44,734 nucleotides of DNA from CAYXLI01 sp964464925 (GTDB lineage: Bacteria > Acidobacteriota > Terriglobia > Bryobacterales > Bryobacteraceae): contig CAYXLI010000039.1 of the NCBI GenBank assembly GCA_964464925.1, positions 1 to 44,734 of the forward strand, given 5' to 3'. A program made the position numbers and the translations under genes. The notes under the pieces are model-generated. The model did no database searches and was not told the DNA's origin. It saw only the letters and a list, made by a program, of their open reading frames with translations. This document shows, piece after piece, positions 36,575 through 44,627 of the stretch. Position 1 is the stretch's first letter. Each line of letters begins with the position of its first letter.

Positions 36575-38503
36575 ATGAGCGAACCCGTCTACGCACCAAA
36601 TCCGGAATTTGTGTCTTCAGCCAATGTCAGGGGCATGGAAGGCTACAAGGCGCTATACGACCGTGCTGCCGCAGATCCGGAGAAGTTCTGGGGAGAATTG
36701 GCCGAGCAGGAACTCCACTGGTTCCGCAAATGGGACAAGACACTCGAATGGGATGCCCCGTTCGCCAAGTGGTTCTCCGGCGGTACGACGAACGTAGCTT
36801 ACAACTGCATAGACCGGCATCTCCAGGGACCGCGCAGAGACCAGGCCGCCATCATCTGGGAGGGTGAGCCGGGCGAGCAGCGCATTATCACTTACGCCGA
36901 ACTCCACCGGCTGGTGTGCCGCTTCGCGAACGTCCTCAAGAGCCGCGGCTATAAGGCCGGCGATCGCTCGATCATCTACATGCCCATGGTGCCCGAAGCA
37001 GCGGTCGCCATGCTCGCCTGCGCCCGGCTCGGCATCACGCATAGTGTCGTGTTCGGCGGCTTTTCCGCTGAGGCATTGAAGGCGCGTATTCAGGATCTCG
37101 GCGCATCGGTCGTTCTCACAGCCGATGGCGGCTACCGCCGCGGCAAAGAGATCAAGTTGAAACCCGCCGTGGACGAAGCGGTCGTTGACTGCCCGACCGT
37201 CAAAGATGTCATCGTATACCGGCGCCTCAAGAGCGAAACCAACATGGTGGAGGGCCGCGACCACTGGTGGCACACGCTCGAAGAAGGCCAGAGCGAGGAC
37301 TGCCCGGCCGAGCAACTGGATGCGGAACATCCACTCTATGTGCTCTACACATCGGGCACCACGGGCAAGCCCAAGGGCATTCTCCACACGACTGCGGGCT
37401 ACCTGCTTCAGTGCACAGCGAGCATGAAATGGATCTTCGATATCCACGAGCATGACATCTACTGGTGTTCGGCCGACATCGGCTGGGTAACCGGCCACAG
37501 CTATGTCGTATATGGGCCACTCGCGGCCGGAACCACCACGGTGATGTACGAGGGCGCACCGGACTTTCCCAATTACGACCGCTGGTGGAGCATCATCGAG
37601 AAGTACAAGGTCACCATCTTCTATACGGCGCCGACAGCCATCCGCGCGCTCATCCGGCAAGGCGACCAATGGCCGAATGCGCACGACCTGTCGAGCCTGC
37701 GCCTGCTGGGCAGCGTAGGCGAGCCCATCAATCCGGCCGCCTGGGACTGGTATCACCGCGTCATCGGGCGCCGCCGCTGCCCCATCGTGGACACGTGGTG
37801 GCAGACCGAAACCGGGTCGATCATGATCGCTCCGATGCCGGGCGCCATCCCGCTAAAACCCGGATCGGGCAGCATGCCGCTACCCGGCATAATCGCCGAG
37901 GTCATCGACCTGAACGGCAACCCGATGCCGCCGGACAAAGAAGGCTATCTTGTCATCCGGAAGCCTTGGCCCAGCATGCTACGCACTATCTGGGGTGACC
38001 CCGACCGCTACAAAGAACAATACTGGACGCGCGTACCCGGCACGTACTTTACGGGCGACGCCGCCCGCCGGGACTCGGACGGATACTTCTGGGTTCTGGG
38101 CCGGGTGGATGACGTCATGAACGTCAGCGGCCACCGGCTCAGCACCATGGAGGTCGAATCCGCGCTGGTCCGGCACTCGGCCGTGGCGGAAGCGGCGGTC
38201 GTAGGCAAGCCGCACGAGATCACCGGCCAGGCGGTCTGCTGCTTCGTAACGCTGAAGGCTGGAACCTGGGATCACCAAGCCCTCGCGCGGGAGTTGCGCC
38301 AGTGGGTCGCACACGAAATCGGCAGCTTCGCCCGTCCCGAAGAGATCCGCTTCTCCGAGCAGCTTCCCAAGACCCGCAGCGGCAAGATCATGCGGCGGCT
38401 GCTACGCGAGATCGTGACGACACACACCGTTACCGGAGACGTGACCACGCTCGAAGACTTCGGCGTCGTCTCGACGCTGGCAGCGCAGAACGACGAGGAA
38501 TGA
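36575..38503 (+). CDS. acs: Acetyl-CoA synthetase
   Basis: A 642-residue AMP-forming acetate-CoA ligase (E. coli Acs has 652). It makes acetyl-CoA from acetate, ATP and CoA in the cytoplasm. The P-loop is YTSGTTGKPKGILHT (about 262-276). WWQTETGSIMIAPMPG carries the acetate-pocket Trp and the ATP-binding motif. FTGDAARRDSDGYFWVLGRVDDVMNVSGHRLST is the hinge and CoA region. The catalytic lysine is Lys604 in PKTRSGKIMRRLLRE, the site inactivated by acetylation in the family. No ribosome binding site precedes the ATG; an extended -10 box lies eight bases upstream. The DinB-like gene follows three bases after the stop. Confidence 0.97.
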   Translation: MSEPVYAPNPEFVSSANVRGMEGYKALYDRAAADPEKFWGELAEQELHWFRKWDKTLEWDAPFAKWFSGGTTNVAYNCIDRHLQGPRRDQAAIIWEGEPGEQRIITYAELHRLVCRFANVLKSRGYKAGDRSIIYMPMVPEAAVAMLACARLGITHSVVFGGFSAEALKARIQDLGASVVLTADGGYRRGKEIKLKPAVDEAVVDCPTVKDVIVYRRLKSETNMVEGRDHWWHTLEEGQSEDCPAEQLDAEHPLYVLYTSGTTGKPKGILHTTAGYLLQCTASMKWIFDIHEHDIYWCSADIGWVTGHSYVVYGPLAAGTTTVMYEGAPDFPNYDRWWSIIEKYKVTIFYTAPTAIRALIRQGDQWPNAHDLSSLRLLGSVGEPINPAAWDWYHRVIGRRRCPIVDTWWQTETGSIMIAPMPGAIPLKPGSGSMPLPGIIAEVIDLNGNPMPPDKEGYLVIRKPWPSMLRTIWGDPDRYKEQYWTRVPGTYFTGDAARRDSDGYFWVLGRVDDVMNVSGHRLSTMEVESALVRHSAVAEAAVVGKPHEITGQAVCCFVTLKAGTWDHQALARELRQWVAHEIGSFARPEEIRFSEQLPKTRSGKIMRRLLREIVTTHTVTGDVTTLEDFGVVSTLAAQNDEE

Positions 38504-38506
38504 ACC

Positions 38507-39013
38507 ATGCAGATGGACTCAAAGTTCTTTGTCGGCCACGTGCAATATAGCCGCTGGGCCACATTTGCAAACCTCGATGCGGCATCGAAGCTCACCAATG
38601 AAGAGCTAAACCGTCCCATGGGCGACAGCTTCAAGGGCGTGCTCGGCACGCTCGTGCACATGTTTCGAGCTGACCGGGTCTGGCTGGCTCGCCTGAAGGG
38701 CGACGCCAGAGCCCCGATGATTCCTCCGGACGAAACCTTCACGCTAGCCGAGCTACGTCAGCAGTGGACTGTCATTTTCGATGAGTTGGAATCGTTGGCG
38801 GCTAGTCTCAGCGAAGAGGACCTGAAGGCTGACATCCGGTTCGTCAGCGTCGTCATGAAAAAGGAACTCGTGGCGCCGCGATGGAAGGCACTGCTGCACA
38901 TGGTGAACCATGCGACCTACCATCGCGGGCAACTCACGACGCTCCTGCTGCAGATGAATCACAATCCCGCATCGACGGATTTGATCTTCTATTACTTGAG
39001 AGATCAGTTATAG
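38507..39013 (+). CDS. DinB/YfiT-like putative metalloenzyme
   Basis: A 168-residue four-helix-bundle protein of the DinB superfamily. The metal-binding histidines are recognisable: one in GTLVHMFRADRVWL (near residue 50) and two in HMVNHATYHRGQLTTLL (near residues 136-140). Such proteins bind nickel or zinc, and some act as thiol-dependent transferases; many are simply stress-associated. The start ATG has GAGGAA six bases upstream, overlapping the end of acs, so it is probably co-transcribed with acs. Its 3' end overlaps the convergent PhzF-like gene by six bases. No exact role can be given. Confidence 0.88.
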   Translation: MQMDSKFFVGHVQYSRWATFANLDAASKLTNEELNRPMGDSFKGVLGTLVHMFRADRVWLARLKGDARAPMIPPDETFTLAELRQQWTVIFDELESLAASLSEEDLKADIRFVSVVMKKELVAPRWKALLHMVNHATYHRGQLTTLLLQMNHNPASTDLIFYYLRDQL

Positions 39014-39787
39014 CTTAACCGTGCCGGCTGCGAAGAGTGCAGCGCGCCCGACGATGCGGACACGGTCGCGGATGAGTTCGCAGCGCAGTTCACCTCCGCG
39101 GCGCGAGACTTGCCGCGCCTCCAATACGGTCTTGTTGAGACGCTGAGCCCAGTACGGGATCAGCGTACAGTGCGCAGAGCCGGTTACCGGATCCTCGGGC
39201 ACTCCTTTCGACGGTGCGAAGAAGCGTGACACGAAGTCTACGCTCTCGCCCGGTGCGGTGACGATCACGGCAAACTTGTCGAGCGCGGCCGTTTTCCCCA
39301 TATCGGGCTTTAGAGACCGGACGGTTGCCTCAGAATCGAAGACGGCAAGGTAATCGCGGGCGGCCCAGAGTTCGAGCGGTTGGGCCTGTAGCGCATCCGT
39401 TATTTCCTGTGTGACTTCCAGCCGCTGCGGCGGGCGTGACGGGAAGTCCATTGCATACAGTTCGCCATTGCGCTGAACACGCAACTCTCCACTCCGTGTA
39501 TGGAATGAGACGTCCGTACGGGCGGTCTCCATTTGCGTCATAAGGACGTAAGCCGACGCGAGCGTTGCATGTCCGCAGAGGTCCACTTCGACCTCCGGCG
39601 TGAACCAGCGAAGCCGGAAGCCGTCGCCCTCGGGTACGAAGAAGGCGGTTTCGGCAAGGTTGTTTTCCATTGCAATCGACTGCATGACTTCGTCGGGCAG
39701 CCATTGCTCCAGAGGACAGATTGCGGCGGGATTGCCAGCGAAAACACGGCTGGAGAAGGCATCTACTTGGTAAAAGGGGATGTCCAT
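39008..39787 (-). CDS. PhzF-family isomerase-like protein
   Basis: A 259-residue protein with the diaminopimelate-epimerase-like fold of PhzF. It begins PFYQVDAFSSRVFAGNPAAICPL, has the catalytic Glu in ENNLAETAFFVPE (near residue 45), LCGHATLASAYVL (near residue 73) and, toward the end, DPVTGSAHCTLIPYWAQRL. It is cytoplasmic. The start is ATG at 39787; the in-frame upstream extension to 39823 runs back into the preceding gene. No other phenazine gene is present, so the PhzF name marks fold and mechanism (proton shift) rather than phenazine synthesis. It is the last gene of the lyase/glycosidase run, 11 bases after its neighbour. Confidence 0.93.
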   Translation of the reverse strand: MDIPFYQVDAFSSRVFAGNPAAICPLEQWLPDEVMQSIAMENNLAETAFFVPEGDGFRLRWFTPEVEVDLCGHATLASAYVLMTQMETARTDVSFHTRSGELRVQRNGELYAMDFPSRPPQRLEVTQEITDALQAQPLELWAARDYLAVFDSEATVRSLKPDMGKTAALDKFAVIVTAPGESVDFVSRFFAPSKGVPEDPVTGSAHCTLIPYWAQRLNKTVLEARQVSRRGGELRCELIRDRVRIVGRAALFAAGTVKL

Positions 39788-39798
39788 GATTGAGTGTA

Positions 39799-41616
39799 TT
39801 AGACTCCTTCGAGCCACTTCCAATATTGATCGAGCGTGAGTGTCTCGCCTTCTCTGTCAGAGATGTAGCAACCTAATGTGACGTCCGGTCCACGCACTCC
39901 CGCCGCAGCCTCGAAGTAGTAGTTCCACTGATCGCAAGTGAGCGGCTCGACGGCGCCGTTGTCCGACAACGTTTGCAGCAGCTTTTGTTTGACCCCACCG
40001 GTGAGCGGCGGCAGTCCCTCTGTAACATCCAGGATGCCGAGCAGTTTCGGCGACAGCACTTTCTCCGCGTTCGTAATGTCCTCCATGGCTCCCCACTGAC
40101 CGTAGCGGCTCACTTTACCGCTTTGCGCGAAGTACATGAACAGATCCCCACCAAGTGCGAGCCAGTTGTCTACGATGTGGTGCGATACGATCTCGCGCAT
40201 ACGTCCGTCGCGCGCAGCCGCGATCCGGTTGCCAATATTCGTCCTATTCCCGATCTGATAGCCTGGTCCGCCCTCATAGACCAGGAGTTTCAAGCCGAAC
40301 CGGTCCGCAACAGCCTTGAATGCCTCGACGCTGGTACGGGTATCGTCGCTCGCGTTGCGGAACTTGGAGAGTATGGAATCGACATTTTCCTCCACGACGC
40401 CTTTGTCGTAGCCGAAGTAGCCGTCTTTCGCTATGCCATAAAAGTATGTGCCGGGCGCTCCGTAGGTTGTGTTCACCCAATCCAGGATGGAAGCGTAGTA
40501 TGCATCGGGGTAGAGATTCCAAGAGGCATACACCGGACGCACATTCAGGCCGGCTCCGGCGAACGTCCTGCCGATTTCGAGCAGACGACGCGCGTGACGG
40601 CGGCGAGCCCATACCTCCGGATCGCGCGTGCCGTCGTTGTTCAGGCTCGATCCTCCGGCGGCCACTTCCTGCTGGGCCGCCACCTTGTTCCACGTATACT
40701 GCGGGAAGCTGAAGTTCCAGACCTCATTGCTGTGCTCCAGGTAAACGATGGCGCCGGGACGCAGATTGTCCTTCAGGAATTGTGCAAGCCGGCGGATATA
40801 GTCGTCCGATGCCGAGACTGGAGTGTTAACCCAAAGGTCCTTTCCAGTGAGATTGACAATTTGGACGATGTACTCCCAGGCCAGCCCATGTTTGTACCCT
40901 GAAGGACCGTAGTGTTGCTGCGTCGCGTCTGCCGGCAGATGACGGTCGCTCCAGTTCATGGACATCTCTGCCACGGGCCGGCCATAGTTCCGTGAGTTGC
41001 TCGCATTGGTATCCAACAGACCCATAAAGCGCAGTACGGAGAAAGGCTTGAGCGAAGCAAGAAACTCATTCGTGAAGACCTGATCCGTGTTCGCATCGTA
41101 GCCGGGACGGATCAGCGCCAGATTTGTGAAACCTGTATTCGAGTCCGCCTCCGGAGTACGCCGCGTATCGCGGAAGGTTAGGATGAGCAAGCCCTTTCCA
41201 CTCTCACGTCCGAACGGCACGAGGATATCGGCGGTGGTCGTATTGGTATCCGGATTATAGAGTTGGTTCACGACCTGCCCGCCGCTCGCCTGGATAGCGG
41301 CTTGCCCCGTCAGCGAGAGCTTATATGTTCCACCCATATCGGGGCGATAGGCGGCCGGGTCATCCACTTCCGCTGTGCCGGCCCACTCGGCTACGGGCCT
41401 GGTGTCATACATCACAGACTGGCAGTCACTCCTGGGCCAAAAGTTCCCGTCCGTAGGTACTTCCTTTGCATCGTTCACAGGAGTCCAGGGGCGCAGCGTT
41501 TTCGCCACGTCCACGAACATGAAATCGCCGCCGACTTCGACCCCCACGAGTTTCGCGTACGGCGTCTGGGCGACAGCTACGGCCGCTAGAGAGAGTGCAA
41601 GATAGAGATGTCTCAT
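39799..41616 (-). CDS. Secreted clan GH-A-like glycosidase
   Basis: A 605-residue exported protein with a short signal peptide (MRHLYLALSLAAVAVAQ). The N-terminal 150 residues look like a beta-sandwich. The rest resembles a TIM barrel of clan GH-A: VYLEHSNEVWNFSFPQ provides an Asn-Glu pair (Glu298) as acid/base, and KLLVYEGGPGYQ provides a Glu (448) at the end of a later strand as likely nucleophile. I do not recognise a numbered GH family; relatives are sometimes labelled cellulose-binding. The start ATG overlaps the stop of the heparinase-like gene by four bases (ATGA), so the two proteins are made together and probably act on the same polysaccharide. The substrate is unknown. Confidence 0.75.
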   Translation of the reverse strand: MRHLYLALSLAAVAVAQTPYAKLVGVEVGGDFMFVDVAKTLRPWTPVNDAKEVPTDGNFWPRSDCQSVMYDTRPVAEWAGTAEVDDPAAYRPDMGGTYKLSLTGQAAIQASGGQVVNQLYNPDTNTTTADILVPFGRESGKGLLILTFRDTRRTPEADSNTGFTNLALIRPGYDANTDQVFTNEFLASLKPFSVLRFMGLLDTNASNSRNYGRPVAEMSMNWSDRHLPADATQQHYGPSGYKHGLAWEYIVQIVNLTGKDLWVNTPVSASDDYIRRLAQFLKDNLRPGAIVYLEHSNEVWNFSFPQYTWNKVAAQQEVAAGGSSLNNDGTRDPEVWARRRHARRLLEIGRTFAGAGLNVRPVYASWNLYPDAYYASILDWVNTTYGAPGTYFYGIAKDGYFGYDKGVVEENVDSILSKFRNASDDTRTSVEAFKAVADRFGLKLLVYEGGPGYQIGNRTNIGNRIAAARDGRMREIVSHHIVDNWLALGGDLFMYFAQSGKVSRYGQWGAMEDITNAEKVLSPKLLGILDVTEGLPPLTGGVKQKLLQTLSDNGAVEPLTCDQWNYYFEAAAGVRGPDVTLGCYISDREGETLTLDQYWKWLEGV

Positions 41617-43358
41617 TGGGGCGTGAGGGTAATTCTCAGGTCGACCTTGTCCACCTTGCCCGGAAGCCGCACAATCAACCTGCGCGAGCCCGTATTCTGC
41701 TTTTGCGGAAGAGGCGGCTGCGTCGACGCTGTGGCGAAGGTTGCATTCGCCGGCGACTGAATGTGCGCGATGAGCGTTCTGTTTGCCTTGGTGAGGATGG
41801 CGTTCGCTCCATGCAGTTCGATATCCGCTTCGGTCGCCATTCCCCAGACCCCATCTACCGGGCGCACAGCCTCGATCTCATCGCGGACGAGCATGCCCCT
41901 GGTTTCCTGCTGCACAGTTCTCTTCCAGTTGGAGACAAGGCCGGGATAGGCACCCGTCATGTCGATGTACGCCGTCTTGCCGGTGAAGTCGAGAAGCGGC
42001 GCTTCGGCCCTGGGATTCTGATTTGCGCCATCGAGAATGACAATATTATGCGACGTACTGATGAGCCGGTAGTAGGTCCAGCGATCCTTGCCGAAATAAT
42101 TGGGCAGGTTGTAGTCGTCGGAACCGAAGTCGGTTGCCCATCGAATGCCGAGCGCATCCATAACGAACGATCCAAGATCGAGATGGCTATGGTTGGCTTT
42201 GTTATCACCCCCTTTGACGGCGAAGAACATCGCGTCCTGGTCCTCCCAGGATGAGCGAAAGAAGGCGACGCGGACACCTTTGAATGCCGCGTTCAAGGGC
42301 CACTTCTCTTCAGCGGGACTCCTTTGCCCGGGCGTGTACCAAATGAGGTTTAACGGATCGGCTGTCTTGATGTTGGCGAGCATCTGCCATTCGTGCCATG
42401 CGTACACAGGCTGATGAAAGCGCCGGGCGAGCCAAAACATCTCAGGAGCCTCACCAGCGTTCTCACCGGCATCGGCATAGTTGAATGTCTTGCCTGTGGG
42501 TCCGGTAAAGTACACGCGGAAGTGACCGGCGTGATCGAAGCCTTCGGCATGGGAGAGGCCGAAATCCGTGCCGAGCGCGGTATCGAGCGCCGCCATGAAG
42601 TAGACGGTGTACCGAGTGGCGTACCCCCAATAGCCAGGACCCTCCGCCCAGCCACCATCGGGCGCGTAGGAGGCGAGCGCGACAGGAATCGATTCAATAG
42701 AGGCGCGCAAAACAGGAGCTGCCTTTTCGGGCTCCTCACTCGCGATCGCGAGAGCGCCGATTCCGATGCCGCCGTTGCAGACCTGGTTCCAGTTGAAGGG
42801 CGACTTGCGCCACCACATGGTGGTCCCGGAGAGGGGCGGTACGAGCTCGAGGCCTTTCCCGACAATTGCCTTCCGAATCCATCCACGCTCTTCCTCGCTG
42901 AGGGCCGGATAAAGCCAGTCATAGCCAATGGCAAAGCCATGGGTCATTTCGGCGACATCCAGGAAATGCGATGGATTCCAGTCCGGGAAGCCGGCAGCGG
43001 CACGGAGTTCCTGGACGGCACGATCTCTGTAGTGCTTCTCGCCGGTGAGGCGGAACATCAGCGCAAGCGTGTATTCGCGTTCGACACATTTGCGGCTTTT
43101 ATCGAGAAGACGCGGACCGATCTTCAGGTACTCGATCGGCGGCTCCTTCTCGATTTTGGCCGCTTGTCCCTTGATTCGCTCGAATAGATCGTGTGCGCTC
43201 GAATCGGTCTTGATCAGTTCGCGGATGCGATCTATGTCGCTATCGAGCGCGATCAAACGAGGGTGGTCTTTTCGGATTGACCGCAGTATGTCTTGCGGTA
43301 ATGCAGGGCCGGCTAGCAGCGGCGCCACAAGAAGAGCGGTCCATGCGAAGAGTTTCAT
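41613..43358 (-). CDS. Secreted heparinase II/III-like polysaccharide lyase
   Basis: A 581-residue protein. The start is ATG at 43358, giving a signal peptide (KLFAWTALLVAPLLAGPALP). An alpha/alpha toroid domain follows (about 60-330), with FDWNP-like FPDWNPSHFLDVAEMTHGFA, SPFNWNQVCNGGIGIGALA and YAPDGGWAEGPGYWGYA. A heparinase II/III beta-sandwich domain follows (about 355-575), with VKGGDNKANHSHLDLGSFV, whose His is typical of the family. Such enzymes cleave uronic-acid polysaccharides by beta-elimination. ATGA overlaps join it both to the metallohydrolase upstream and to the GH-A-like gene downstream. The exact polymer (alginate, heparin-like or other) is not known. Confidence 0.88.
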   Translation of the reverse strand: MKLFAWTALLVAPLLAGPALPQDILRSIRKDHPRLIALDSDIDRIRELIKTDSSAHDLFERIKGQAAKIEKEPPIEYLKIGPRLLDKSRKCVEREYTLALMFRLTGEKHYRDRAVQELRAAAGFPDWNPSHFLDVAEMTHGFAIGYDWLYPALSEEERGWIRKAIVGKGLELVPPLSGTTMWWRKSPFNWNQVCNGGIGIGALAIASEEPEKAAPVLRASIESIPVALASYAPDGGWAEGPGYWGYATRYTVYFMAALDTALGTDFGLSHAEGFDHAGHFRVYFTGPTGKTFNYADAGENAGEAPEMFWLARRFHQPVYAWHEWQMLANIKTADPLNLIWYTPGQRSPAEEKWPLNAAFKGVRVAFFRSSWEDQDAMFFAVKGGDNKANHSHLDLGSFVMDALGIRWATDFGSDDYNLPNYFGKDRWTYYRLISTSHNIVILDGANQNPRAEAPLLDFTGKTAYIDMTGAYPGLVSNWKRTVQQETRGMLVRDEIEAVRPVDGVWGMATEADIELHGANAILTKANRTLIAHIQSPANATFATASTQPPLPQKQNTGSRRLIVRLPGKVDKVDLRITLTPQ

Positions 43359-44596
43359 TCCGGCCGTTTCTGATATTTGAACTTCTTCCAATCCGTGGCG
43401 GCGCGCCCGTTCAGATCCCATCGGACCATGCCGGCACGAATGGTCATCTCCGGCGTGAGCTTTTCCGTGCCGGTATACAGGGCGCCCGCGGAATCCAGAA
43501 ATCCGAAGGTGCCTTTCTCAAGGCGAAGGACAGTGACATCCGCTTCGGCGCCGACATCCAGATTGCCCAGCTTGGGGCGATTGATCTCGCGGGCCGGATT
43601 CCAAGTGGACATCCGGATTACCTCAGCGAGCGGCACACCGAGAATAAGAACCTTGGACATAACGTTCGTCATATCTTTCACGCCTGAGTTCATGCTGGCG
43701 GTGTGCAGGTCAGTCGAGATGGAATCGGGATAGAACTTTTGCTCGAAGGCGGGCACCGCAATATTCCAGTAAAAGCTGCCTGCACCATGACCGAGATCGA
43801 AGATGACACCGCGCTTGCGGCCGTTCCACATGGCGGGATTCACTTTGCCGTCGTCCATTACCTCCTGGCGATGGCCGGCGTAGCAGTGCGTGTAGATGTC
43901 CCCCTGGCGCAGTTTGTCCTCCAGGAGGGCACGGATGTTGCGCTCCTTATTGACCCAGCCGAAGTCCACCATGATGGGCAGACCGGTGGCTTTGGCCGCC
44001 TTGAGTGCGTTATCCACAGAAGGCCAGCCGTCCCCTTTGTAATGCGCACTCTTGAAGCCGACGATCACATCCGGGTATTGCTTCGCCATTTCCGCGGCTT
44101 TGACGGGATCCATGTCGGCCGCATTGTTTTCGGCATTACCGCCTTCCATGCCGGCGCCAACAATATTAAGCATCGCGAGCACGCGGGTCTGCGCGCGGGC
44201 GATGATCCGCTGATGAAAGTCGGGGAAATTGCGCCACCCGGACGTACCCGCGTCGACCATGGTGGTGACGCCGGCACGGAATGAGAGAGGGTCTGGATAG
44301 ACGCTCTGGTCGCCGGTGAGCGCCTTCTGGCCCGTACCCGCGTAGACGTGCACGTGAATGTCAATGAGCCCGGGCGTGACGTACAGGCCTGTTACGTCCG
44401 CAACCCTTCGAGCCTGACCTGCGGGGATTTCGGGAGCTACCTTCGCAATGGCCCGGTTTGCGATCGCCACATCCATGACCCGGTCGATGTTGTTCTTGGG
44501 ATCAATGACGTGGCCACCCTTCAGGAGCAGATCGTAGACGGGCTGTTGTGCAAATACAGATGTGATTGCCAGAAAAGAGACGAGGAGGATCCGCAT
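43355..44596 (-). CDS. Secreted amidohydrolase/deacetylase-type metallohydrolase (TIGR03583-like)
   Basis: A 413-residue metallohydrolase. From ATG at 44596 it has a signal peptide (RILLVSFLAITSVFAQ) and then the amidohydrolase core: GLIDIHVHVYAGTG carries the HxH pair, VGFKSAHYKG a probable carboxylated Lys region, DIYTHCYAGHRQ a ligand His, and SISTDLHTASMNSG the terminal Asp. The overall pattern recalls the EF_0837/AHA_3915 amidohydrolase group, related to dihydroorotases and D-aminoacylases. The frame is open upstream to 44692, but that part has no signal and runs through a predicted promoter. It is first in a coupled run with the heparinase-like gene. A deacetylase acting on an N-acetyl sugar or amino acid is possible but unproven. 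Confidence 0.88.
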   Translation of the reverse strand: MRILLVSFLAITSVFAQQPVYDLLLKGGHVIDPKNNIDRVMDVAIANRAIAKVAPEIPAGQARRVADVTGLYVTPGLIDIHVHVYAGTGQKALTGDQSVYPDPLSFRAGVTTMVDAGTSGWRNFPDFHQRIIARAQTRVLAMLNIVGAGMEGGNAENNAADMDPVKAAEMAKQYPDVIVGFKSAHYKGDGWPSVDNALKAAKATGLPIMVDFGWVNKERNIRALLEDKLRQGDIYTHCYAGHRQEVMDDGKVNPAMWNGRKRGVIFDLGHGAGSFYWNIAVPAFEQKFYPDSISTDLHTASMNSGVKDMTNVMSKVLILGVPLAEVIRMSTWNPAREINRPKLGNLDVGAEADVTVLRLEKGTFGFLDSAGALYTGTEKLTPEMTIRAGMVRWDLNGRAATDWKKFKYQKRPE

Positions 44597-44606
44597 AAAC
44601 GTACCC

Positions 44607-44615
44607 GTTATATCA
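44607..44615 (-). promoter_or_regulatory. Extended -10 box ten bases before the metallohydrolase start
   Basis: The minus strand reads TGATATAAC: TGn followed by a hexamer with five of six matches to TATAAT. ATG at 44596 follows after ten bases without a ribosome binding site. It would drive the whole run down to 39008. Confidence 0.5.
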
Positions 44616-44627
44616 GAGCCAAGCCTC

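Noticed and set aside
39008..39787. Phenazine biosynthesis because of the PhzF-like gene
   Set aside because: No phzA/B/D/E/G or other phenazine gene is present, and PhzF homologues are common without phenazine synthesis.
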